Positions 40,833 to 49,895 of a DNA stretch of 64,000 bases are shown in pieces. The translations under genes were made by a program, and so were the position numbers. How positions within the stretch are numbered: the stretch's first letter is position 1; each line of letters begins with the position of its first letter. The notes beneath the pieces were generated by a model. The model had not been told where the DNA came from and did not search any database. It was given only the letters and a program-made list of their open reading frames with translations. Source of the DNA: Chitinophaga pinensis (GTDB lineage: Bacteria; Bacteroidota; Bacteroidia; 2-12-FULL-35-15); the NCBI GenBank assembly GCA_945879015.1, contig CAMCUO010000002.1, positions 30,422 to 94,421 on the forward strand, read 5' to 3'.

Positions 40833-43811
40833 TTATTCATTTGAATCCAGAGGAATAATCAACCTAACTTTTGTACCAGAAGCTTTCCCGTTTTCAAATA
40901 TGTCAATAATTTCAGTATTAATATTACTATTTAAACTAGAGTTCAAAATATCCAATCGTTCTTTGGTAATACTCATTCCCATCGATTTATGTTGTTGAAC
41001 TCTGTTCTTTTTAAACTCCATTGATTTTTCTCTGCCAATTCCATTGTCTTCGATTGTACATAAAATTGTATCATTTTGTTTTTCTAACGTGAGGGTAATT
41101 TTTCCATTCCCTTGCATCGGAAGCAAACCATGAATAATAGCATTTTCTACATAAGGTTGAATTAGCATGGATGGAATCCTATCGTATGCCTGATCTATTT
41201 CTTTGTCGATAGTAATAGTATACATAAATTTTTTATCGAAACGCATTGTTTCTAACTCAAGATATAATTCTAATGCATTTAATTCTTCTGCTACCGAAAT
41301 CATTTGCTGTTTGGAGTTATCCATAATCTTTCGCATCAACTTAGCAAATTTCGATAAGTACTTTAAAGCTGCATCTGTATCATTATTGGAAATATAATGT
41401 TGAATAGAACTTAATGTGTTAAAAATAAAATGCGGATTCATTTGAGCACGCAATGCTTGTGATTCGATGTTAGCAATTTTTTTATTGAGTTCGGTTTTTC
41501 GTTTTTCACGATTTTTAATTCTTCGGATTCTAATGCGAATAGATAAAATTAAAGCTAGAATAAAAAAGGAGGAAGTGAAAATAATAAAAGCCCAAGTTTT
41601 CCAAAAGGGACGATCGATAGTAAAGGTAAAAGTTGCTGGAATTTTATTCCAAATTCCTTCGTTGTTTGAGCTAATTACTTTAAAAGTATAAGTGCCTGGA
41701 GGCAAATTTGAATAAGTTGTAAATCTTTCCTTCGAAGCTGGAGACCAGTTTTTTTCAAATCCTTCAAGAATGTGAGAATATTTTACTTTGGATGGGTTTG
41801 TCAAACAAATTCCAGAAAAATTAAAAGTGATACTGTTATCATCATAATGCAAATGCATGTTGTTGTTGAAAACTGTATCCTTGTAAAACAAACGATATTT
41901 CGAAATACTTATTCTTGATTCAAATGGATTTGGAATATATTCATTAGGGTCGTATTTAACTACACCGTAAACAGTACCAAACCAAATAGCGCCATCTTTG
42001 TCAACAAAGGTTCCATTGCTATTACATTCTACCCCTGAAAAACCTTCTTGTTTTCCAAATTGAATAATATTTTTTATTCCACTTTTTTTGTATTCTCCAA
42101 TATCAAGTTTGTTTATTCCTTGATTTGTTCCTACCCAAATTTCATTTTGAGATAAGCCAAACGTAAGTGAATACACAAGGTCGGAACTCATTCCATCTTT
42201 TTCACTAAAGTTCACTGGTCGTTTGTCTAGTTGATTTGGATTTAGCATCCACAATCCATCCAGAGCACCGAAATATAAATTTCCTTCTTGATCTATTAGC
42301 GATGTTAAATACGTGTCATTTTTTAAACCTATTTTTTTGCTACATTCAACAAACGTATTTCCATCTAATTTAAACAATCCACCTAAATAACTTCCAGACC
42401 ATATTGTTCCATTTTTATCTTCTACGAAGGTCCAAACATCACATTTGTCTGATAATCCAACTAAAGAATAATAAATAAATTTTTCTCCGTCATACTTAAA
42501 AATTTTTCCATTGCTGCCTAACCAAATATTATTTTTGGAGTCCTTGTATATACTATAGATTATTTCTTTCCATACAGCAGATGTATCATTTTTCTTTGTA
42601 AACTTTTTCCCCTGCCCGTCCGGCAGGCGGGCATCATAAATGTTCAATCCTTTATCTGTTGCAAGCCATAATACTCCAGGACTATATTCATAAATCATAT
42701 TGACCATATTCGCATCGAGGCCATTTTCATTATTAAGCTGAGTAAAGTATCCATCTTCATATAAGAATAAACCTCCATCTTGAGAACCAACCCAAAGATT
42801 ATTTTTTGAGTCGCGGGTTATTCCAAAAATAAAATTACTTGTAAGTCCATCATGTATTCCATAGCTGGTAAAAGGGTTGCCTCGATATTTAAATAAGCCA
42901 GAATAAGTTCCTATCCATAAATTGCGCTCAAAATCTTCGTATAAATAACTAACTAAATTGCTGTTTTGGTCCCTTTTAATTGAGTATTTAGTGAATTTTC
43001 CATCTTTAAATTTCATCAAGCCTTTCCCTGATCCAATCCAAAGTGTATTCTTGTAATCACATAAAATAGATGAAACATTGTTGTCAATCATTCCTTGCTC
43101 ATCCGTATATGAAGTAAAGGTGTTGTTGTTACTTATTTTACAAATACCATTGGAAGTTCCAATCCAAAAATTATTGTCTTTGTCTTGTGTAATGGAAGTA
43201 ACAGAATTTGAAAGTAATCCGTTAGCAGTTGTAATTGGAGTAAATGTTTTTCCATTAAAAATGCTTATCCCTTCTGTTGTTCCAATCCAAATTTTTCCTT
43301 CTCTATCTTGAAATATGCATTTAACGAAATCGCCAACTAATCCATCTTGTTTAGAAAAATTAATGAATGTACCTTCTGTTAGCTTGCTGATTCCTTTTTC
43401 TGTTCCAAACCAAATATTTCCTTTTGAATCTTTTATTGATGAAGTAACTGTATTGTTGATTAGTCCGTTTTTTGTAGTATAACCAGTAAAAGATTTTCTA
43501 TCGAACTTGTTGATTCCACTTATAGTTCCAATCCATAAGTTTCCTTCATTGTCTTCAGAAATAGAAGTTACAAAATGGTTTAGCAATCCGTCTTTTGTAG
43601 TGAAATTCGTAAATGAAATTCCATCAAATTTACTTAAACCTCCGTATCCTCCGCTCCATAAATTTCCTTTGCTGTCTTGAAAAATTGTGGAAACATTAAT
43701 AAATGGTAATCCATCTTCAACGGAGTAATTTCGAAAAAAAGTAGATTGTGCCACACTAGTTAAAGTGAGTAAGAGAAAAAAGTATATAAATAAATGTTTT
43801 ACTTTCATCAA
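40833..43811 (-). CDS. Propeller-type sensor histidine kinase (LytS-like output)
   Basis: 992 aa. Signal peptide, then ~14 periplasmic two-component-regulator propeller repeats (DSKGNLWSGGYGGLSKFDGISF type), a Y_Y_Y domain (YSHILEGFEKNWSPASKERFTTYSNLPPGTYTFKV) and one membrane helix (WAFIIFTSSFFILALILSI). The cytoplasmic His_kinase domain has QMNPHFIFNTLSSIQHYI with His794 and an HATPase region (LIQPYVENAIIHGL, IEDNGIGREKS). It senses an extracellular ligand and phosphorylates the LytTR regulator next door. Unusually, residues ~393-400 (ARLPDGQG) come from a GC-rich dispersed palindrome lying in frame between propeller blades. It follows thiL by 11 bp. Confidence 0.93.
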   Translation of the reverse strand: MMKVKHLFIYFFLLLTLTSVAQSTFFRNYSVEDGLPFINVSTIFQDSKGNLWSGGYGGLSKFDGISFTNFTTKDGLLNHFVTSISEDNEGNLWIGTISGINKFDRKSFTGYTTKNGLINNTVTSSIKDSKGNIWFGTEKGISKLTEGTFINFSKQDGLVGDFVKCIFQDREGKIWIGTTEGISIFNGKTFTPITTANGLLSNSVTSITQDKDNNFWIGTSNGICKISNNNTFTSYTDEQGMIDNNVSSILCDYKNTLWIGSGKGLMKFKDGKFTKYSIKRDQNSNLVSYLYEDFERNLWIGTYSGLFKYRGNPFTSYGIHDGLTSNFIFGITRDSKNNLWVGSQDGGLFLYEDGYFTQLNNENGLDANMVNMIYEYSPGVLWLATDKGLNIYDARLPDGQGKKFTKKNDTSAVWKEIIYSIYKDSKNNIWLGSNGKIFKYDGEKFIYYSLVGLSDKCDVWTFVEDKNGTIWSGSYLGGLFKLDGNTFVECSKKIGLKNDTYLTSLIDQEGNLYFGALDGLWMLNPNQLDKRPVNFSEKDGMSSDLVYSLTFGLSQNEIWVGTNQGINKLDIGEYKKSGIKNIIQFGKQEGFSGVECNSNGTFVDKDGAIWFGTVYGVVKYDPNEYIPNPFESRISISKYRLFYKDTVFNNNMHLHYDDNSITFNFSGICLTNPSKVKYSHILEGFEKNWSPASKERFTTYSNLPPGTYTFKVISSNNEGIWNKIPATFTFTIDRPFWKTWAFIIFTSSFFILALILSIRIRIRRIKNREKRKTELNKKIANIESQALRAQMNPHFIFNTLSSIQHYISNNDTDAALKYLSKFAKLMRKIMDNSKQQMISVAEELNALELYLELETMRFDKKFMYTITIDKEIDQAYDRIPSMLIQPYVENAIIHGLLPMQGNGKITLTLEKQNDTILCTIEDNGIGREKSMEFKKNRVQQHKSMGMSITKERLDILNSSLNSNINTEIIDIFENGKASGTKVRLIIPLDSNE
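42611..42633. repeat. Dispersed palindrome inserted in the sensor-kinase gene
   Basis: CCTGCCCGTCCGGCAGGCGG and three more bases. It reads in frame as ARLPDGQG without stop or frameshift. The family is otherwise intergenic (5672, 12855, 39644). Confidence 0.75.
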
Positions 43812-43822
43812 AAATAAAATTC

Positions 43823-44866
43823 TTATTTATTAAGAAACGAATCCCAACCTTGTGCGGTTAATGGAATTGACGTTCCAGCTTTTGAAATTAAGTTTACTCC
43901 TTCTTTGCTATTTGTTAAATGACCAATAACAGTAATATCTGGATTGGCTTTTACTTTAGGAAAATCTGCTTGATCAATTGTAAAGAGTAATTCATAGTCT
44001 TCACCACCACTTAAAGCACACATTGTTGGATCTAAATTAAATTCTCGAGCCATATTATAAGTAGAAGGATCGATCGGAATTTTTTCTTCAAATAAATTAC
44101 AACCCAAATCGGATTGAGTGGTTATGTGTAATATTTCTGAAGCTAAACCATCCGAAATGTCAATCATTGCAGTGGGTTTCAATTCTAATTTTTTTAATAA
44201 TACAGGAATATCTTTTCTTGCTTCTGGTTTAAGTTGACGCTCCAAAATGTAATCGTTGCCTTCTAAATCAGGTTGAACACCTGGAGATTCCATAAAGATT
44301 TTCTTTTCTCGCTCTAGCAATTGAAGACCAACATAAGCTGCACCCAAATCGCCCGTTACACAAAGTAAATCTCCTTCTTTTGCTGTGTTACGATAAACAA
44401 TTTCATCGCTTTCAGCTTCGCCTATTGCAGTAATGCTAATCACTAATCCCGATTTAGAAGTAGTTGTGTCGCCACCAACAATATCGACATTGTGCTTTTT
44501 GCAAGCCATCATAAATCCGGCATACAATTCTTCCAATGCTTCTACTGAAAAACGGTTTGATATGGCTAATGAAATGGTGATTTGTTTTGGAGTTGCATTC
44601 ATCGCATAGATATCCGATAGATTTACGGAAACCGATTTAAATCCTAAATGTTTAAGTGGCATATAGGCCAAATCAAAATGTACGCCTTCCACAAGCATAT
44701 CTGTGGAAACAACTGTTTGTTTGTTTTTATAATCTATAACTGCGGCATCATCACCAATGCCTTTTATAGTGCTTTCGTTTTTAATTTCGATGAATTGAGT
44801 AAGGTGTTTGATTAACCCAAACTCACCTAAACTGCTTAATTCGGTTCGGCCTGTATTTTCTAACAT
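43823..44866 (-). CDS. thiL: Thiamine-monophosphate kinase
   Basis: 347-aa ATP-dependent enzyme for the last step of thiamine diphosphate synthesis. Family motifs: IKGIGDDAAVIDY, VVSTDMLVEGVHFDL, GFKSVSVNLSDIYAMNATPKQ (metal and phosphate site), IVGGDTTTSKSG, VTGDLGAAYVGL, IDISDGLASEILHI and ALSGGEDYELLFTI. The full length and all Asp ligands are present. The sensor kinase gene begins 11 bp downstream on the same strand, so they may share a transcript though their functions are not obviously linked. No thiamine riboswitch is visible upstream. Confidence 0.95.
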   Translation of the reverse strand: MLENTGRTELSSLGEFGLIKHLTQFIEIKNESTIKGIGDDAAVIDYKNKQTVVSTDMLVEGVHFDLAYMPLKHLGFKSVSVNLSDIYAMNATPKQITISLAISNRFSVEALEELYAGFMMACKKHNVDIVGGDTTTSKSGLVISITAIGEAESDEIVYRNTAKEGDLLCVTGDLGAAYVGLQLLEREKKIFMESPGVQPDLEGNDYILERQLKPEARKDIPVLLKKLELKPTAMIDISDGLASEILHITTQSDLGCNLFEEKIPIDPSTYNMAREFNLDPTMCALSGGEDYELLFTIDQADFPKVKANPDITVIGHLTNSKEGVNLISKAGTSIPLTAQGWDSFLNK

Positions 44867-44943
44867 AAATGTATAATTATAGAGTAAAAGTAAGGCTTAT
44901 CTGCGAAGGAGACAACACAAAAGTTTGTAAGGCTATATAAAGT

Positions 44944-45015
44944 CTTCGATAGTGTCTGCTTCAACGCATAATGCTCAGACTGACAAGTGAGGCGTCACAC
45001 TGAGCGGAGTCGAAG
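44944..45015. repeat. Complete inverted-repeat element, CTTCGA ends
   Basis: CTTCGATAGTG... to ...CTGAGCGGAGTCGAAG. The interior has TCTGCTTCAACGCATAATG and GTCACACTGAG, combining features of the copies at 4395 and 17415. Confidence 0.75.
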
Positions 45016-45141
45016 TGGTTGCAAAATATTTATTAATTTAATGGAATTAGCCATAATTATAGCGGTAGCATGGCAATCAGTCTATTATTTTGATATATCC
45101 GTTTTTTAATTAATTTTATCTTGTTAAAAGGCTACAATATT

Positions 45142-46800
45142 ATGTCTAAAAAAGAAAAGCAACAAGGCAAGTCACAAGCATCGACTAAAAGTGCATTATC
45201 AAATGTTGGTATCAAATCCGACCTTTTTGAGAAAACAGATGTTTGGTTTGAAAAGCATAATAAAAAAGTTTTTTATTTTATGCTCGTTCTTTCTACGTTA
45301 TTTTCATACATATTGTTCGATGCTAAAGTGTCGGATGGTGGAGATGATTCTTCTTATATTGAAAGAGCTTGGTCTTTGTTGTACGAAAATAAATTTCCTT
45401 ATTTCCAAGGACCTGGTTATCCCATTTTTTTATCGATTGTAGTAAAGATGTTTGGTTTAAATGTCATTGCTTTAAAAATGTTTTCGGTGTTTTGCCACTT
45501 TGGATTTGTTTGGTTTACTTATAAAGCTTTTGTAAAACGAATTCCTTATACCGTATTATTTGCATTAATTTCTTTTATTTCTGTTAATTCCTTCATTCAG
45601 TATTATTCCAGTCAAACATTTACTGAAACGTTTTTCCTTTTTATTCAGTCTATAAGTTTTTATATCTTTTTTAAAATTATTGATAGCATAAAAACGGAGC
45701 AAAATTTACTATCTAGCTTTAAAGAAAATTATTGGAAATGGATCTTGTTCGGGCTTTTATTTGTTTTGTTGAGTATCTCTAAAAGTGTTGCTGTTGTTGC
45801 TATTGTTGCAGTAGTTGTTTATTTCGTATTCAATAAAAACTATAAACAAATTGTAATTGCACTTGCGTCATTTATAATTATTCGTTTAATATATACATAC
45901 ATTACAACTTCAATGTATGGTGCTTCTACTTCTGATCAATTTGAAATGATTTTACGAAAGCAGTTATATAAACCAGAATTAGGGTATGAAAATTTCGGTG
46001 GTATGTTTAATCGGTTTTTTGATAATTGTAATACTTATTTTTCTTTGCATGTCTATCGTATTTTGCATTTGCGACCAGATAAATATGATATAACTAGTTT
46101 CGTTCCTTTTTTCGCATTCCTTACATCCATGTATATTCTTGTTTGTACTCTTTTGAGTTTCAAGAAAAATAGATTTATGTTTTTTACAAGTATTTATTTG
46201 GTGACACTTTGCGGAGGAATATTTTTTGGTATTCAAGCACAAAACATGCAGGATCGACTAATTATAATTGTAATGCCTTTTATTTTTTTACTCCTATTTT
46301 ATTGGATGTACATGTTAGCAAAACGATATACATGGATGCAAACATTTTTCATTCTTTTTGTAAGTGGAATGTTAGTATGGAATATATATTGTTCACTCAA
46401 TAAAGTAAAGGAAAATGCAAAAACTTCAGCATACACACCTGATTGGCAAAACTTTTTAGAAATGAGTAAATACTGCGCAGATAGCTTACCTGATAGTGCT
46501 CAAGTTTTATCGCGCAAGCCATCTATGTCATTTTTATACAGCGGTGGCAAAAAATTTATTGGACAGTTTGTGACAACATCGATGAACGCGGATACCGTTT
46601 TGATGAGTTGGCAAAAGCAAAAAGTGCAATATGTTATTTTAGGTAATTTGCGAATGAACCCTGCAAAAAATAATGGAAGAGTGATAAATACAATTCATCG
46701 CATGATTGGTCCAGTTTACAAAGCGTATCCTCAAAAAATTCGTTTGGTAAAATCTATTGGGACAAAAGAGAAGTGTGAGTTGTATGAGATAGTTTATTAG
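45142..46800 (+). CDS. Glycosyltransferase-39-like integral membrane protein
   Basis: 552 aa from the ATG at 45142 (MSKKEKQQ); the TTG at 45121 has no support. A basic cytoplasmic head is followed by about ten to twelve membrane segments. An early external loop holds acidic residues (DAKVSDGGDDSSYIERAWSLL) and GPGYPIFLSIVVKMFG, matching the GT-C fold of ArnT/PMT-type enzymes, where acidic residues in loop one are catalytic. A soluble C-terminal part (from ~YTPDWQNFLEMSKYCADSLP) follows. It would transfer a sugar from a polyprenyl-phosphate donor. The nearby GT2 gene is of the polyprenyl-phosphate-sugar synthase type and may make that donor; this link is inference. Confidence 0.75.
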   Translation: MSKKEKQQGKSQASTKSALSNVGIKSDLFEKTDVWFEKHNKKVFYFMLVLSTLFSYILFDAKVSDGGDDSSYIERAWSLLYENKFPYFQGPGYPIFLSIVVKMFGLNVIALKMFSVFCHFGFVWFTYKAFVKRIPYTVLFALISFISVNSFIQYYSSQTFTETFFLFIQSISFYIFFKIIDSIKTEQNLLSSFKENYWKWILFGLLFVLLSISKSVAVVAIVAVVVYFVFNKNYKQIVIALASFIIIRLIYTYITTSMYGASTSDQFEMILRKQLYKPELGYENFGGMFNRFFDNCNTYFSLHVYRILHLRPDKYDITSFVPFFAFLTSMYILVCTLLSFKKNRFMFFTSIYLVTLCGGIFFGIQAQNMQDRLIIIVMPFIFLLLFYWMYMLAKRYTWMQTFFILFVSGMLVWNIYCSLNKVKENAKTSAYTPDWQNFLEMSKYCADSLPDSAQVLSRKPSMSFLYSGGKKFIGQFVTTSMNADTVLMSWQKQKVQYVILGNLRMNPAKNNGRVINTIHRMIGPVYKAYPQKIRLVKSIGTKEKCELYEIVY

Positions 46801-46840
46801 TCGCGAGGTTTCACTCGCTATGGCGAGCAAGGCCTCGCCA
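46801..46840. repeat. TCGCGAGGTTTCACTCGC repeat (copy 1)
   Basis: TCGCGAGGTTTCACTCGCTA...GGCCTCGCCA. Its reverse complement recurs at 55882-55921 with few changes. It begins directly after the TAG of the membrane protein gene and lies between convergent genes. Confidence 0.75.
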
Positions 46841-46844
46841 TTCT

Positions 46845-47858
46845 CTATTTCAACAACGTACTAATATCACTTATCCACACTTTCAACAATTCCATTTCTT
46901 CTTTTCCAATTACATTGATATCAATTAATTTTTGGTAGCAAGTAATTAAATTATCGCAAATATTTTCTTGTCCAGGTTTTAAAGTAAGTGCTTGTAATTC
47001 TTTACAGATATTAAAGTTGTTTGAGTATCCAGGAATTTCATCTTCAAAATCTTTCATCAAATTGTGAGCGTTTCTTTCTTGCCAAACGGTTGGTTCGTGA
47101 TATAAAACACTCCAACCACATTCCCATGCAATCCGCTGTGCAACATAACTTCTCCATATGTCGGTCATTCTGAAACTACAAAAGGATGGAAGATACATTA
47201 AAGGAAATGCTTCTTTAAACCAATAAGTGTTTTGACTGTTAAAGGGACTCCATGCATTTTTACCTAGCGCTAATCTGTTTTTGATTTCAAAATTCATTGG
47301 CAAAGGATAAGTCAAACGATAAACAGCATCCACATCCGGATTTTCATCTGCTAATCCTTGTTGAATTGGACAATTGATTGAGGTATTCTTTAATGTAGAA
47401 AGTTCAATTTGTTTGTTTTGTAATTCTTCTAAAGGAAATCCTCTAGGCCAAATCATATTTTTTGTAAAGTAATGATACACGTTTACCCAGCCAGCATTTT
47501 CAAATACATGACTTTTAACTTCACGGTTTTTTTCTGTCCAAAATTCAGCTCTTGGAATATTATCATCGTCTGTTTCAACTAATTCGGTAGAACCATTTTT
47601 AATGGCTACTAAGTAACCTAAATTTTTACGTGAATAGTGGCGAGTAGGCGTAATTTTAGCCAATTCAAAAGGCAATGTTAATTGACGATCAACACTCCAA
47701 TAATCACAACCTTCTAACTTAAAATCAGCTGGAGATTTTGTGTCTCCAATTACGATATAATCGAAATTGCGCTCTTTACATTCTTTAGCAAATTGTTTTA
47801 GGATAGGATGTTTATCATCAGCAATAGAAGTAATGATGAGTGTTTTCTTAGTCGCCAT
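46845..47858 (-). CDS. STELLO-type (DUF288) glycosyltransferase-like protein
   Basis: 337 aa, no signal peptide. The N-terminal block LIITSIADDKHPILKQFAKEC and FDYIVIGDTKSP, then RKNLGYLVAIKNGSTELVETDDDNIP with a DDD metal-type motif, match the STELLO/DUF288 family first studied in plants as cellulose-synthase assembly factors. A long Trp/Tyr-rich C-terminal half follows (CSFRMTDIWRSYVAQRIAWECGWSVLYHEPTVWQERNAHN). The probable role is transfer of a sugar to a surface glycan or lipid. It is the last of a three-gene operon, starting one base after the double-SDR stop. Confidence 0.8.
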   Translation of the reverse strand: MATKKTLIITSIADDKHPILKQFAKECKERNFDYIVIGDTKSPADFKLEGCDYWSVDRQLTLPFELAKITPTRHYSRKNLGYLVAIKNGSTELVETDDDNIPRAEFWTEKNREVKSHVFENAGWVNVYHYFTKNMIWPRGFPLEELQNKQIELSTLKNTSINCPIQQGLADENPDVDAVYRLTYPLPMNFEIKNRLALGKNAWSPFNSQNTYWFKEAFPLMYLPSFCSFRMTDIWRSYVAQRIAWECGWSVLYHEPTVWQERNAHNLMKDFEDEIPGYSNNFNICKELQALTLKPGQENICDNLITCYQKLIDINVIGKEEMELLKVWISDISTLLK

Positions 47859-47859
47859 T

Positions 47860-49890
47860 TTAGTTCATAAATTCGTTCAGTTCTTTCTTTATTTCTTCAA
47901 AACCAGCATCAGGTTTATAATTAAAATCTTTTGCAGCGGCAGTTATTTCTCCAGCTATGTCTTTGTGAAATTTTCCAGCAGCATGAACTGTTGCATTTAG
48001 TTTTCCAAAAATACCTAAAAAGCTATCAAGTATACAAAATAATTCGCACATCCATCTTGGGATATAGAATGGGTTATATTTTACTCCTAATCCATCAGCA
48101 ATCATTTGATATATATCATCTACTGTGTGATTTGCTTTTTTGTCACCAATCCAATACCATTTTCCAAAAGTTTTTTTATTTTTTTCTGCTTTAAGGAAAG
48201 CTTGAATAATGTTATCTACATGCGAAATACTTCTGAAATTTTTCCCATTTCCGAAAACAATTTGTCTTTTCCAGTAAAACATTTTGAAAAAATCTTTGTT
48301 TCTGTCGGGCATAAACGGACCAAAGAACCAGAATCCGCGCAATGAAGTTCCATCTATTAATCCTTCTGAAGTTTTATCTAAAATGTATTTTTCTGCCTTG
48401 TGTTTTGATTTTCCGTAATTCTTATATGGATTTGCTTGAGTGTTTTCATCAAATATTCTTTTTTCTCTTCCATATCCACAAATACTATCTGTTCCCATAA
48501 AAAGGATTCTTCTTATTCCTTTTTCTATACACACATCAACAAGATTTTTTGTGCCTTCAAAATTTATTTTATAATAAGTTTCGATTGATTTTGGATAAAT
48601 AACTCCAGCTAAATGGTAAACAGTTTTAACATTTTGTAATGCATTTTTTAAACTCTCTTTGTCTGAAATATCACCATAAACAATTTCAAAATTTGATGGA
48701 AGAGAAAAAAAATTTTTAAATTTTGGTTGAACCAACAATCTGACTTTTCTATTAACAGCATTGTTTCCAAATCGATCTCCGTTCATTAAAATGTCAACCA
48801 TTCTATTTCCTAACCAGCCCGGGAAGCCTGTTATCAAAAGAACATCGTCTATGTCGTAGTCTAATCTAGTAAGTTCTGGGTTCTCTTTTTGAAAGAGTTT
48901 ATTTACACCTGCTACTTTTTTTTGAGTATCAATTACTGCTTCCGAAAGTATTTTTTCGATGGCTGGAATTGAGTAGTTTAATTCTTTTTTCGCTTTTTGT
49001 GAATCGTACCAACTGAAATTTCCTATTACTGTTTTAATATATTTTGGGTCAACAGGACTTTTTTTACCAAGAATAATTTTAGCGGCAATGGCGCCTAAAT
49101 AAATAAATCCTTTCGGTAAAAATATAAGTGAAGATTTATGTCCACAATATTTTGAAAGTAGTGTGTAAAAGTCTTTAAATGAAATATTGTTTCCAGCAAC
49201 AACATACTTTTCGTTTGGTTTTCCAATTAACCACGAATCGATATGAGCTTTTGCCACTTCATGAACAGAAGCAACCGATATTCCTCCCGAGAAATAAAAT
49301 TTTTGTCCTTTTTGAAAATAGTCTTTAATGATTTTGTGAGGAGGAGTTAATTTTAAATCGTTATCTCCTACAACCCAAGATGGATAGAGTCTTCGGATGT
49401 CTGCTCTGTTTTCTGAAATAAGTTTGTCGCAATATTCTTCTGCTAAAAACTTCCCTTTTACATAAGGACTTTCTAATATTGTTGTTTTATTATTTTCGTT
49501 AATAAGAATGTTCTGATTGGACGATCTTCCAAGAACTACAACTGAGCTGGTATAAATAATTGTTTTTACATTTTTCTCTATTGCAGTATCTATAACAATT
49601 TTAGAAAGTTCAAATGTGTTTTGAATGACTCTTTTTTCATCACTTGTATCAGTTGTGTTTTCTGAAGCAATATGAAAAAGAGCATCACAATTTTCAAGAA
49701 TTGATTCGTATGAATTTGGAGAAAGTAAATTTGCGAATTGAATTTTCGCTCCTTTATTTTTTAAATCAAAAATATTCTGATTTTCTTTTCGTATTAAAAG
49801 AGTAGTATCAAAACCCAATTCAAGTAATTGCAAAGCCACATGATAACCAATATGTCCGGATGCCCCAGTTACAACAACTCGTTTTTGCAT
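47860..49890 (-). CDS. Fused double NAD(P)-dependent epimerase/dehydratase (SDR)
   Basis: 676 aa made of two complete extended-SDR domains. The first (~1-335) begins VVVTGASGHIGYHVALQLLELG and has Ser plus YVKGK as the YxxxK active site. The second (~350-676) begins DDVLLITGFPGWLGNRMVDIL and has MGTDSICGYG and YGKSK. Both resemble sugar-nucleotide or sterol/dihydroflavonol-type reductases. Fusion of two SDRs is uncommon and could allow channelling between two steps of a sugar or lipid modification. It lies 5 bp after the GT2 gene and 1 bp before the STELLO gene, so translation is probably coupled. Confidence 0.88.
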   Translation of the reverse strand: MQKRVVVTGASGHIGYHVALQLLELGFDTTLLIRKENQNIFDLKNKGAKIQFANLLSPNSYESILENCDALFHIASENTTDTSDEKRVIQNTFELSKIVIDTAIEKNVKTIIYTSSVVVLGRSSNQNILINENNKTTILESPYVKGKFLAEEYCDKLISENRADIRRLYPSWVVGDNDLKLTPPHKIIKDYFQKGQKFYFSGGISVASVHEVAKAHIDSWLIGKPNEKYVVAGNNISFKDFYTLLSKYCGHKSSLIFLPKGFIYLGAIAAKIILGKKSPVDPKYIKTVIGNFSWYDSQKAKKELNYSIPAIEKILSEAVIDTQKKVAGVNKLFQKENPELTRLDYDIDDVLLITGFPGWLGNRMVDILMNGDRFGNNAVNRKVRLLVQPKFKNFFSLPSNFEIVYGDISDKESLKNALQNVKTVYHLAGVIYPKSIETYYKINFEGTKNLVDVCIEKGIRRILFMGTDSICGYGREKRIFDENTQANPYKNYGKSKHKAEKYILDKTSEGLIDGTSLRGFWFFGPFMPDRNKDFFKMFYWKRQIVFGNGKNFRSISHVDNIIQAFLKAEKNKKTFGKWYWIGDKKANHTVDDIYQMIADGLGVKYNPFYIPRWMCELFCILDSFLGIFGKLNATVHAAGKFHKDIAGEITAAAKDFNYKPDAGFEEIKKELNEFMN

Positions 49891-49895
49891 TTCAA

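Noticed and set aside
44867..45141. TPP riboswitch upstream of thiL
   Set aside because: No CUGAGA or ACCUGA-type conserved core is visible; the space is taken by a dispersed repeat.
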